Shown: positions 35,671 through 44,445 of the stretch, one piece after another
Numbering within the stretch: the first letter of the stretch is position 1
Layout: every line of letters starts with the position of its first letter
Source: CAYGTK01 sp964352775
Lineage (GTDB): Bacteria; Bacteroidota; Bacteroidia; Chitinophagales; CAIOSU01
Reading direction: 5' to 3'
DNA length: 51,150 nucleotides
Assembly (NCBI GenBank): GCA_964352775.1
Contig: CAYGTK010000007.1
Coordinates: 1 to 51,150, forward strand
Position numbers and translations under genes: made by a program
The notes under the pieces: generated by a model
Told to the model about the DNA's origin: nothing
Databases searched by the model: none
Seen by the model: only the letters and a program-made list of their open reading frames with translations

Positions 35671-38191
35671 CCTGTTTCACCACCTTACTTCGATAAATAT
35701 TTCCGTTCTGTTCTACTTGTAATAAGTAAATGCCTTCTGAAATAGTATCATCTAATTCCCAAGTATAGTTACGTGTATTTACTCCTACATTCTCTTTAGC
35801 AAGCATTCTTCCACTCAGGTCAAATAAGCGTAAAATGCTTTCTTCATTCCCATTCAACTGTATTGTGATAGAATTATTAAATGGATTTGGGTAGGTAACA
35901 AGCTCATCATTAGCAGCGCTTAAGTTGATAATGCTTGAGGCTAAGCTAGTAGTATCTAAGTCGGGCTTAGGTAATTTTTTACTGGTCCAAATATGGAACT
36001 CACCTGGGGCAAAATTTATGGCTACGTTCACATCGGTAATATTAGTGCTGTCGCTAGTCAGGTAATCATACCACCAGCCCGTATTTTGAAAAGTAGGGCT
36101 AAAGGTGAGGTCATTAATATCAATATTAGCAGCTACAACTACATTCATTCTATTATCATTAATGCGCACTATTTTGCCCAATCCACCTGCATCTATGGTA
36201 TAGTTGCGGCTGCGGAAAGCGGGGTAATCTGTTTTTAGCTCAATAAGCGCTTTGGTAGTTTTGTAGAGTAACAAGCGGTCTCTATTCTCATAGTACGTCC
36301 ACACAATAGGTTTAGGACAAGTACGGCATTGGAAATTGATAGAGAAATCGTAACCCAACTCACCAAATTGCCAAAGCATTTTTGGGCCTGGTACAGTGTA
36401 GAATAGGGCAGAGGCCATCCCCACGCGCTGAAGTGCAGTAGCTAATTCTTTGGTGTCGTGGTTAGCATTACCGTTACCAAACTCTTCATTTTTGTAAACT
36501 AAGCGTTCTTCATCATGACTTTCCATGTAGCCTATTAAGTGTGGGTCTCCCCAGCCGCGCGCTTGGTAAGATACTGGGTAACCAAAGTCAGAATCTTGCT
36601 GGAAACCCATAGCTACTTGGCCATAGCTTTCGCTTGCATTCCCCCAAAGCATCATCCCGTAGTTCGATAGCTCTACTTCTTCGAAGTTATCTGCAAAGTG
36701 TTCTAGTATCACGTAGCTCTCTGGGTCTGCGCTCCATTGAACATCTGCCATGCGTTTCAATAAACCAATTCGTGAAGCATCGTAAGAGCCCCAAAGGCCG
36801 ATATTTCCTACACTATTTACTTGTGTGAAACCCTTAGTTAGGTCGTAACGGTAACCATCTATCTTGTATTCATTTACCCAGTGGGTCACCACTCGGTCTA
36901 CCAAGTCTTTGGTAGCTTGGCTTTCGTGGTTAAAGTCGAAGCCCACATTAAAATCATGGCGAGGGTCTGGGTTTAGGTAGGGGCTATTTGCAGCTGGTTT
37001 ATCATTCACATCATCCCACCAGAGTTGAGTTATTGGGTTTTGGCTGTAGGTATGGTTTAGCGCAATATCTAAGGTAACGGCAATTCCGCGACCATGACAT
37101 TCATCTACAAATCGCTTAAGTTCATTTTTAGGTCCATAGAATTTATCTGGAGCTAAGAAGAATACTGGATTGTACCCCCAGCTGTTATTCTCTTCAAATT
37201 CCATGATGGGCATAAGTTGAATACAGTTTATACCTAAGTTCTCTAAGTAATCTAATGAATCGATTAGCGTAGTGTAGCTTTTTCGCAAAAGAAAATCACG
37301 AATTAATAACTCGTACACTACTAAGTCATCTTTCAATGGCTTCTGGAACGTTGAGTTCTGCCAAACATATTCTGTTGCAGCTGTTTGAAAAACACTTACC
37401 GTTCCTTGAGCTTGTGTTGGAAAAGGTTTAAGATTCGGATAAGTTAAAGAAGGGATGCTTTCGTCTGTGGTTTCTACCAGCACCTTCTCACAAAATGGAT
37501 CGGCTACAGTATCACCATCTACCACATATTGATAGGCATATTCCGTGTTAGGATCTAAGCCTGTTATTTCTAACCAAAAGCGGTCGCCGCTACCACGGGT
37601 CATATCCCACATGGGGTTTGACTGAATTGCCCAATTGTTAAAATCACCAATTACGCTTACGCTGCTTTTTAGTGGAGCATACAGCTGAAGTATTACTGAA
37701 GAAGTGCTGGTGATATTTACTCCATTTTGAGTGCCAACTGGCGGGTCGTTTGGTGCTACGGTAGTTACATTAATGAATAAGTCGCCGCCACCAAAATCGC
37801 GCCCTACTATACTAGCACCAGCATTTTTAAATAGAATAGCTATCTGTTGTATTTGCTCATTTTGTGGGACACCATAAAAATCGCGAACGTGGAATTTTAT
37901 TTGGTGCAGATCGTTTCCCAAGTCGGTCATCAATAGTGAAGGGTCATCTACCATGAAACCACTCTTAATATACTTCCAATCGCTCATGTTAGCGCTTTGG
38001 TCAGTTACTACACCTGTGTAAGCATATATAGGCGAAATTCCGTTCAAGTCGCCATTGCCTTGGCTGGCATCGTAGGTAATGGTGATGCTATCATTATCTA
38101 CGGGCATAGCTGGCATGGTAGTTAGCACTTGGGCGTTAACCGTAACTATAGCACACACTAATGACAGGGCAAAAACTATTTGCTTGAACAT
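35660..38191 (-). CDS. T9SS-secreted GH13 amylase with N-terminal glucan-binding-like module
   Basis: An 843-residue modular enzyme. Signal peptide 1-20 (FKQIVFALSLVCAIVTVNAQ). Residues about 33-143 form a module (ITITYDASQGNGDLNG ... IKFHVRDFYGVPQNEQIQQI ... GGGDLFINV) related to the modules of the next two upstream genes. Residues about 165-240 are CBM48/E-set-like (VSVIGDFNNWAIQSNPMW). The GH13 barrel has DIALNHTY (375-382), nucleophile D450 in GYRYDLTKGF, acid/base E497 in VILEHFAD and D560 in MESHDEER. It ends in a type A T9SS domain (about 770-843: TYPNPFNNSITIQL ... GIYLLQVEQNG). Third gene of the operon starting at 44093; 33 bases separate it from the preceding gene. Confidence 0.93.
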   Translation of the reverse strand: MFKQIVFALSLVCAIVTVNAQVLTTMPAMPVDNDSITITYDASQGNGDLNGISPIYAYTGVVTDQSANMSDWKYIKSGFMVDDPSLLMTDLGNDLHQIKFHVRDFYGVPQNEQIQQIAILFKNAGASIVGRDFGGGDLFINVTTVAPNDPPVGTQNGVNITSTSSVILQLYAPLKSSVSVIGDFNNWAIQSNPMWDMTRGSGDRFWLEITGLDPNTEYAYQYVVDGDTVADPFCEKVLVETTDESIPSLTYPNLKPFPTQAQGTVSVFQTAATEYVWQNSTFQKPLKDDLVVYELLIRDFLLRKSYTTLIDSLDYLENLGINCIQLMPIMEFEENNSWGYNPVFFLAPDKFYGPKNELKRFVDECHGRGIAVTLDIALNHTYSQNPITQLWWDDVNDKPAANSPYLNPDPRHDFNVGFDFNHESQATKDLVDRVVTHWVNEYKIDGYRYDLTKGFTQVNSVGNIGLWGSYDASRIGLLKRMADVQWSADPESYVILEHFADNFEEVELSNYGMMLWGNASESYGQVAMGFQQDSDFGYPVSYQARGWGDPHLIGYMESHDEERLVYKNEEFGNGNANHDTKELATALQRVGMASALFYTVPGPKMLWQFGELGYDFSINFQCRTCPKPIVWTYYENRDRLLLYKTTKALIELKTDYPAFRSRNYTIDAGGLGKIVRINDNRMNVVVAANIDINDLTFSPTFQNTGWWYDYLTSDSTNITDVNVAINFAPGEFHIWTSKKLPKPDLDTTSLASSIINLSAANDELVTYPNPFNNSITIQLNGNEESILRLFDLSGRMLAKENVGVNTRNYTWELDDTISEGIYLLQVEQNGNIYRSKVVKQATD

Positions 38192-38224
38192 AAGGTGGAA
38201 TTTTAACTGATTGAACTAAAACTA

Positions 38225-39103
38225 TTAACGCATGATCTGGATACGACCACTATAAGCAGCCTCACCACTTTTCACTACGTAGTTATACAAACCATTTGGT
38301 ACAATTGTTCCCGCACCATTGCTTGCATTCCATTCATAAAGTTTAGCTCCAGCTTCGTGAGTTCCTTCTGTAACAGTAGCTACTTCTTTACCCATTAGGT
38401 CGAAGATCACAATACTGAAATCCTCTAAACGCTCTTCGCTGATAATGTCAATAAACACACTACCTGCAGATGGATTAGGATATACTTTGCTGTTCACATT
38501 CAATGCACGATCTTCTATAGATACAGGGTCAGAAACCCAGCGCGATGTTACACCTGCAAATGGCTCACCAATAAAATTCACAACAGATGGGTCTGCGGCA
38601 GTTGTCGCATCTAAATTGATGATAAAGATATTCTCTCCGTTATCATCCTTTCCTTCAATACATGGGGGATTACCATGGAATGTACCACAAGGTCCTTCTT
38701 CGCGAAAAACAACTCCAATATTGGGTACCGAGTCAAAATCGGTCAAGTAGAAAAAGGTAGGTAGTTCTAGCTCAATGAACCATAGGTCAGTCTCACCTGG
38801 TACTAGTGTCATTTCACCAACGCCATTGTCTAGTCCCCATTGCTCTTCACCGTCAGGTATAGGGCCAGTAGGGCCAGGAACATTTGCCCAAAAAGGGTCG
38901 GTATTTCCAAGGTCGATAACTGCCCCAGCATGTAAGTATACTCCGCTGGCACCAATAAGTGGCCCAACTACAAAGTTTTCCATGGCATCTTTACCAACGC
39001 TGTTTGTCGCATCATATTCAATTCTTAGGGTACGAGTTTGTGCATCTGCAAAAAAAACGCTGCACATAACTACGGCAGCAAGTAATATTGATCTCCTTTT
39101 CAT
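38225..39103 (-). CDS. T9SS-secreted protein with a single glucan-binding-like module
   Basis: A 292-residue protein. ATG 39103 begins MKRRSILLAAVVMCSVFFAD, an ideal signal peptide; a longer frame to 39145 adds a polar tail and overlaps the preceding gene. The mature body (about 25-190) opens LRIEYDATNSVGKDAM and ends IEGKDDNGENIFIINLDA, the same opening (RI.(F/Y)DA) and ending (KD.G.(D/N)IF) as the module repeated in the upstream 1652-residue protein. Residues about 210-292 are a T9SS type A domain (VYPNPSAGSVFIDI ... SGRIQIMR). There are no catalytic residues, so it is probably a starch-binding or display protein. Confidence 0.8.
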   Translation of the reverse strand: MKRRSILLAAVVMCSVFFADAQTRTLRIEYDATNSVGKDAMENFVVGPLIGASGVYLHAGAVIDLGNTDPFWANVPGPTGPIPDGEEQWGLDNGVGEMTLVPGETDLWFIELELPTFFYLTDFDSVPNIGVVFREEGPCGTFHGNPPCIEGKDDNGENIFIINLDATTAADPSVVNFIGEPFAGVTSRWVSDPVSIEDRALNVNSKVYPNPSAGSVFIDIISEERLEDFSIVIFDLMGKEVATVTEGTHEAGAKLYEWNASNGAGTIVPNGLYNYVVKSGEAAYSGRIQIMR

Positions 39104-39134
39104 GATCTTTAAGTTTTTGTTCGAATAGGTTTTG

Positions 39135-42100
39135 TTATTGTACAATCAGTTTTTTCACAGCTAAGCCTTCTTCACTTTGCCATTGCACATAATAAAGGCC
39201 AGCATTCAGCTGATAAATTTCTTGTTGAGTTACAGAAGGTATAGCAATTGCTTTTTCGCTCACCAACTTTCCAGCCATATCAAATATACTTAGCGTTCCA
39301 CCTTCTGTCAAGCCAGTAAGGTCAATAGTGATCACCTCGTTTGCGGGGTTAGGATAAACTATCCATTTGTTGTCTAGCTCGTAGTTGCTTACAGAAACGA
39401 TGTTCACCAATTGAGTGGTGGTATCGCTACCGCAACTGTTGATTACAATACTGGTTACCAAATAAGCATCGCTAGCTGGGAAAGTGAACGTAGTGTTTCC
39501 CCCCGTTTTGTCTTCCACTCCATCGCCATCAAAATCCCAACTTACACTCTCCCCTGGTGCAGCATTACTGGTGAATGCAGCAAGGCTTCCACTTACGCTT
39601 ACCGTAAAACCTGCATCAGGTGCAGGGCTAACTCCAATTACTATAGTATCACTTGCTGGACAACCATTTGCACTTACTACATCAACACTATAAGTGCCTG
39701 CAGCAGTTACTGTTAAAGTAGGAGCAGTAGAGCCATCGCTCCAGCTATAGCTGACAAAAATACCTGGGTCGAGAACTAAACCGATACTATCACATGCGCT
39801 AGTATCAGGGCCTAGGTCAACAGTACCTACACCTGAGTAGAAGATGTTTACGGCATCGCTTTCGCTACATCCATTTCCATCGCTTACTACTACATTATAA
39901 GTGCCTGAAGTGTCAGCTAATAATTGTGTGCCCGTACTACCATCATTCCATACATAGCTTAGGGTAGGCATAAGGTATTGAGCAGTTACACCACCAAATC
40001 CAGAGAATGGTGCAGCACCAGAAAGGTCTAAATAGATGTCGTCATCATTATCATCCTTACCAGTAAGCGTTCCGTCAGGATTGGTAAATACCATAAATAT
40101 ACCAAGTGGGTTAGCATTTATAGGGTATTGATAATACGTTTGTGGATGGATTACTATCTCCCAAAGATCGGTGCCGATATTGGTCATTCTACCAATACCA
40201 TTATCTACACCATAATTACCAGCTACGAATTGGAATCCGCCGAACATAGTTATTTCAGCACCACTGTAGAAGTAAACGGTGTCTTCGCCAACTAATTGGC
40301 TAGTTCCAAGGGTAGCATCGTAAACTATACGTAGAGAATCATCTACCGTAGTAATGCTAACACCAGCATCGAGCAGGTAGGTTTGAGTAGGGCATAGTGC
40401 AGTATCTGTTCCTAGGTCTAGCCCACTAAAAGTAGAACCAGTTATTACTCTAGTAGCCGTAGCCGAGCAACCATTATTATCAGTTACAAATACGCTATAG
40501 AAACCAGGCTGGGTAGCTATTGTGCTTGAGCCAACTGTTCCATCATTCCAGTTGTAGCTAGCTAGACCAGTTCCTGCATCAAGTGTTAGGTTGATAGGCC
40601 CACATACAGTAGTGTCGTTACCAATATTTACAGAAACACCACCCGATAGAGTAACATCAACAGTATCAATTTGAAAACAACCCAAGTCGTCAGTAACTGT
40701 TACAGCGTAGCTTCCACCCATTATTACCTCTAATTGACCACTTGTAGAACCATCGCTCCATAAGTAATCGTAAATGTTATTAATGAAGTTCACTGTAAGC
40801 GGTGCGAAGGTGGTAGTAGGTATACCTGCCATGTCTATAAAGATGTCGTTCCCCGCGTCTTTAACATCTATGCTAGCATCAGCGTTAGTCAACACTGCTA
40901 GAATGCCGTTGATGTTCGTTCCCGCTGGGTAACCGTAATAATGTTGAGGTATAAACTTGATCTCCCAAAGGTCCGTTCCGATAGAAGTCATTTCACCAAT
41001 ACCATCGTCCACTCCAAAATTACCAGTGATGAACTGAAAACCTCCTAATGGAACCAATTCTGCACCACTGTAGAAATACACTTTTGGAGAACCAGCTAAT
41101 GCAGTTCCAGCGGCATCGAATACTACTTGTAAAGTATCGCCTAGGGTTACTACACTGGTAGAAGCATCAAGATTTATGGTATCGCCATTACAACCAGTTT
41201 GGTCAGGACCAAGGTCTACATCATTTATTTGAGAAGCAGTCAATATTACATCATCGCTAGAGGTACAGCCATTAGCATCAGATACGGTTACGCTGTACGA
41301 TCCTTCTGCAGTTGCTTGTAAAGTAGAATCTGTTGAACCATCACTCCACAAATAAGTAGCGAATTGATTGCCTGCTTTGATCGGGAAAGTGAAAGGTATA
41401 TCACACAACCTTACATCATTTCTAAGATCAACCATCATTGCTGAACTCGAACTAACGCCGATGGTAATGTCATCCGATTGCGAACAGCCTTGTGCATCTG
41501 TTACTGTTACCGTGTAGGTTCCTGATGTACTTACATCTAAAAGAGGAGAAGTAGAACCAGTACTCCATTGGTAATCGTAAATATTTGGCAAGTAAGTAGC
41601 ACTTGCAGGAATAAAGGTTGTAGTGGGGTTAGTACTAGTCATGTCGAAGAAAATGTCGTTCCCATTATCTTTCACTTCTGTAGTACCATCGGCATTAGTG
41701 AATACGGCTAGAATTCCGTTTATGTTAGTACCTGCAGGATAACCATAGTAGTGTTGTGGAACAAAACGTATCTCCCAAATATCTGCTCCCGCTGGGGTCA
41801 TTTCACCAATACCATCATCTACACCAAAGTTTCCAGTTATAAGTTGAAAGCCACCTAGTGGAACTAACTCTGCACCACTGTAGAAATATACTTTTGGAGA
41901 ACCAGCTAAAGCTGTGCCTTGCGCATCGAATAGGATACGTAGGGTATCACCGAGAGTAATTACTGAAGAAGTAGCGTCTATGCGAATAGTATCGCCACCA
42001 CAAGCCGTTTGGTCTGGGCCTAAGTCTACGGCGCCTATTTCTGAAGCACTTATTATCACTTCATCAGAAGCGGTACATCCTGCGCCATCGGTAACAGTTA

Positions 42101-44093
42101 CAGCATATAAGCCTTCTACCGTAGCTTGGCGGGTTGAATCCGTTGAACCATCTAGCCAAACATAACTAGCATAGCCTGGTCCAGCGCTAAGAGTTGTATT
42201 TACCGTTCCACATTCCAGCAGATCATTACCAAGGTCAACGGTAGTGCCAGTTCCTAGGCTGATGGTTATAGCATCAGACTTAGTGCACCCTTGAGCATCA
42301 GTTACGGTAACCGTGTAAGTGCCTGACATACTTGTTTCAAATAGGGGAGAGGTAGAACCTGTACTCCATAGATAAGTGTATTGATTTGGCAGGTAAGTGG
42401 CACTAAGTGGAGTAAAAGTAGTTGTAGGGTTAGTACCCGTCATGTTAATGAAAATATCATTCCCATTATCCTTCACCTCGGTACTACCATCAGCATTGGT
42501 GAATACTGCTAGAATACCGTTGATATTCGTTCCAGCAGGGTAGCCGTAATAATGCTGAGGGATGAATTTTATCTCCCAAATGTCTGCACCAGCAGAACTC
42601 ATTTGGCCAATTCCGTCATCTTGTGTAAAGTTTCCAGTTATGAATTGGAAACCACCATTTGGTACTAATTCAGCACCGCTGTAGAAATATACTTTTGGCG
42701 AACCAGCTAATACGGTTCCAGTTGCATCGAACAATATACGCAGTGTATCGCCTAGAGTAATGGCGGTAGTGCTAGCGTCTAAACGAACAGTATCTCCACC
42801 ACAAGCTGTTTGGTCAGGACCAAGATCGAGGTTGCCAATTTCAGAACCACTTATAATAATGTCGTCCGTAGCTGTACACCCTAAGGCATCAGTAACAGTA
42901 ACTGCATAAAGCCCTTCAATAGTAGCAGTACGTGTAGAGTCGGTAGAACCTGTAAGCCATTCGTAACTGGAAAATCCAGGGCCTGCACGTAATGTTAAGT
43001 TGATGGTATCGCACTCTAGTACATCGCTACCCAAACTTATCATTGGGTTACTGTTGCTTATCACTATGGTATCCAGTCCGAAATCTAAACCGCCATTATC
43101 AACCCTTACTGCATAAGTTCCAGGTGTGGTTACTAATAATGTATCAGCCGTACTTCCATCGCTCCATAAGTAATTGGTAAAGCTACCTGCTCTTAGTACT
43201 TCGCTAACTGTTGGTCCACAAACGGTAATGTCAGCACCAAGGTTAACATTCAAAGTTTGACCTGCACCAGCTTGCACCTGATATTCAAAGTTGAAATTGG
43301 CATTGTTGCCGTAGTTGATGCTGATCATATCATACTCCGTTGGGGCAGGATTGATGAGCGACGTATCTAGTTCAACCGTAGTAGAGAATACGTAGTACGT
43401 TATACTGTTACTGACAGGAAAAGCAGGAATAGTAGCCGTACCAATTGTACCAGCTACCTGTAACTCTTTAAAGTAGTTGATAGTAAAACCATCAGGCGAG
43501 TAACGTAAGTAGAAGCGCTCTTCTGGGGAAGGTGCGCTAGATAGTTCTACAGTAATAGTAACATCATCGTTAATAGTTACCGATAAAGAATCAGGGCTTT
43601 GATATACGGTATCTATAGTAACTGGCTCTGCAGAAGTTTCCATAAAAATGGCTTCTGTATCTATGTACCCTGCATCAAGAAAATTCATGGTGTACCAGTT
43701 ATCTTGGGTCAGCACAATGCCATTATCTGGCGATCCGCCAAAAGAGTAGGTCTGTAATACATCAAGCTGTGTGAGTTGCCCACCCCATTTATTTGCAAAT
43801 GGCGTAGCCAAAGGGCCTGAAGTAAACAAGTAGCTAACCGTTCCAATACTATCTAAACTTGCAGTGTCTGCTTTAAAAGTGGTTTTGTAGCGGCGCGTTC
43901 CTACCGTTATTAGTTCCAATCCACCATCGGGTGATTGCACACCACCAAAGGCAGAGGCGCTATCAGGCGGGTTAATAAAGGTGTTCCAATTGCCTGGCAT
44001 GTTAAGGCCTTCTGGGGCAAAAATTTGGGCTTTGGTGCTAAACATAGTAAGCACAACTAGCAACAGACTAAGGGCAGTCCGCAGGGAATTCAT
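39135..44093 (-). CDS. Giant T9SS surface protein with Ig-like repeats and four nested glucan-binding-like modules
   Basis: A 1652-residue protein, starting at ATG 44093 (MNSLRTALSLLLVVLTMFST, signal peptide). A longer frame to 44147 would place the operator inside the coding region. After an N-terminal beta-rich region (about 25-265) come about ten Ig-like repeats of the LGxDxxxC...YxWsdGST...GxYxVxVTDxxGC type. Four of them are split by a module of about 105 residues (starts near residues 447, 714, 984 and 1250) reading LGDTLRILFDATGT ... VYFYSGAELVP ... WEIKFIPQHYYGYPAGTNIN ... KDNGNDIFINM. A PKD-like domain (about 1486-1560) and a type A T9SS domain (about 1578-1652) end it. First gene of the amylase operon; probably binds starch at the cell surface. 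Confidence 0.9.
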   Translation of the reverse strand: MNSLRTALSLLLVVLTMFSTKAQIFAPEGLNMPGNWNTFINPPDSASAFGGVQSPDGGLELITVGTRRYKTTFKADTASLDSIGTVSYLFTSGPLATPFANKWGGQLTQLDVLQTYSFGGSPDNGIVLTQDNWYTMNFLDAGYIDTEAIFMETSAEPVTIDTVYQSPDSLSVTINDDVTITVELSSAPSPEERFYLRYSPDGFTINYFKELQVAGTIGTATIPAFPVSNSITYYVFSTTVELDTSLINPAPTEYDMISINYGNNANFNFEYQVQAGAGQTLNVNLGADITVCGPTVSEVLRAGSFTNYLWSDGSTADTLLVTTPGTYAVRVDNGGLDFGLDTIVISNSNPMISLGSDVLECDTINLTLRAGPGFSSYEWLTGSTDSTRTATIEGLYAVTVTDALGCTATDDIIISGSEIGNLDLGPDQTACGGDTVRLDASTTAITLGDTLRILFDATGTVLAGSPKVYFYSGAELVPNGGFQFITGNFTQDDGIGQMSSAGADIWEIKFIPQHYYGYPAGTNINGILAVFTNADGSTEVKDNGNDIFINMTGTNPTTTFTPLSATYLPNQYTYLWSTGSTSPLFETSMSGTYTVTVTDAQGCTKSDAITISLGTGTTVDLGNDLLECGTVNTTLSAGPGYASYVWLDGSTDSTRQATVEGLYAVTVTDGAGCTASDEVIISASEIGAVDLGPDQTACGGDTIRIDATSSVITLGDTLRILFDAQGTALAGSPKVYFYSGAELVPLGGFQLITGNFGVDDGIGEMTPAGADIWEIRFVPQHYYGYPAGTNINGILAVFTNADGTTEVKDNGNDIFFDMTSTNPTTTFIPASATYLPNIYDYQWSTGSTSPLLDVSTSGTYTVTVTDAQGCSQSDDITIGVSSSSAMMVDLRNDVRLCDIPFTFPIKAGNQFATYLWSDGSTDSTLQATAEGSYSVTVSDANGCTSSDDVILTASQINDVDLGPDQTGCNGDTINLDASTSVVTLGDTLQVVFDAAGTALAGSPKVYFYSGAELVPLGGFQFITGNFGVDDGIGEMTSIGTDLWEIKFIPQHYYGYPAGTNINGILAVLTNADASIDVKDAGNDIFIDMAGIPTTTFAPLTVNFINNIYDYLWSDGSTSGQLEVIMGGSYAVTVTDDLGCFQIDTVDVTLSGGVSVNIGNDTTVCGPINLTLDAGTGLASYNWNDGTVGSSTIATQPGFYSVFVTDNNGCSATATRVITGSTFSGLDLGTDTALCPTQTYLLDAGVSITTVDDSLRIVYDATLGTSQLVGEDTVYFYSGAEITMFGGFQFVAGNYGVDNGIGRMTNIGTDLWEIVIHPQTYYQYPINANPLGIFMVFTNPDGTLTGKDDNDDDIYLDLSGAAPFSGFGGVTAQYLMPTLSYVWNDGSTGTQLLADTSGTYNVVVSDGNGCSESDAVNIFYSGVGTVDLGPDTSACDSIGLVLDPGIFVSYSWSDGSTAPTLTVTAAGTYSVDVVSANGCPASDTIVIGVSPAPDAGFTVSVSGSLAAFTSNAAPGESVSWDFDGDGVEDKTGGNTTFTFPASDAYLVTSIVINSCGSDTTTQLVNIVSVSNYELDNKWIVYPNPANEVITIDLTGLTEGGTLSIFDMAGKLVSEKAIAIPSVTQQEIYQLNAGLYYVQWQSEEGLAVKKLIVQ
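40023..42755. repeat. Four tandem ~800-bp repeat units in the surface-protein gene
   Basis: Module starts on the minus strand are at 42755, 41954, 41144 and 40346, giving periods of 801, 810 and 798 bases (267, 270 and 266 codons). Each unit holds one nested module, the end of its host Ig-like repeat and one plain Ig-like repeat. Copies 1-3 are nearly the same in protein and very similar in DNA; copy 4 has diverged (YYQYPINANPLGIF instead of YYGYPAGTNINGIL). The array can expand or contract by recombination and may be misassembled by short reads. Confidence 0.88.
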
Positions 44094-44118
44094 TTGTGGC
44101 ATTGTTCTCAAAAGGTTT

Positions 44119-44135
44119 AGTGTAGAGTTAACACT
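44119..44135. promoter_or_regulatory. 17-bp operator-like inverted repeat (copy 2)
   Basis: On the minus strand this reads AGTGTTA-ACT-CTACACT, matching copies 1 and 3 at most positions. It lies 25 bases upstream of ATG 44093 of the giant surface protein, at the expected promoter or 5'-leader position for the second starch operon. Confidence 0.65.
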
Positions 44136-44391
44136 ATGTGATATCAAATTTAGTTAATTTCCATTAAAGTCGTCTGTGGAAATGGTCACGGCTTGGTCAT
44201 TCTGTGGAAAGCCGCGTTACTGCTCTTTTCAAATACTAAAAATGCTAATGCGTTTACTTGCGTATCTCGTTGGTAGGTAGTGTGTTGCTGTATCTGCCAA
44301 ACAGAGCTGTTAACAAACTGTGTATTAACAGCTACTTGACAATTTGAAGCAACTTTTATAGATTGCTTAACTTTTTGTTACCTAATGGTAA

Positions 44392-44408
44392 AGTGTTAAC
44401 TTGACACT
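44392..44408. promoter_or_regulatory. 17-bp operator-like inverted repeat (copy 3)
   Basis: AGTGTTA-ACT-TGACACT; the two 7-bp arms match as an inverted repeat except at one position. It ends 37 bases before ATG 44446 and shares AGTGTTAACT with copy 2. Confidence 0.72.
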
Positions 44409-44445
44409 CTCTTTAATAATAACCTAACAATAAACTACTTGCAAC

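Larger units (their letters stand above)
44094..44445. promoter_or_regulatory. 352-base divergent control region
   Basis: Separates the minus-strand surface-protein/amylase operon from the plus-strand 1568-residue surface-protein gene. It holds two copies of the 17-bp repeat, each close to its own start codon (44119-44135 and 44392-44408), and no credible gene. I could not place a convincing Bacteroidota -33/-7 promoter by eye. Confidence 0.7.

Noticed and set aside
39135..44093. CRISPR-like or mobile repeat array
   Set aside because: The 800-base periodicity is in-frame protein module duplication; there are no short repeats with unique spacers and no transposase.
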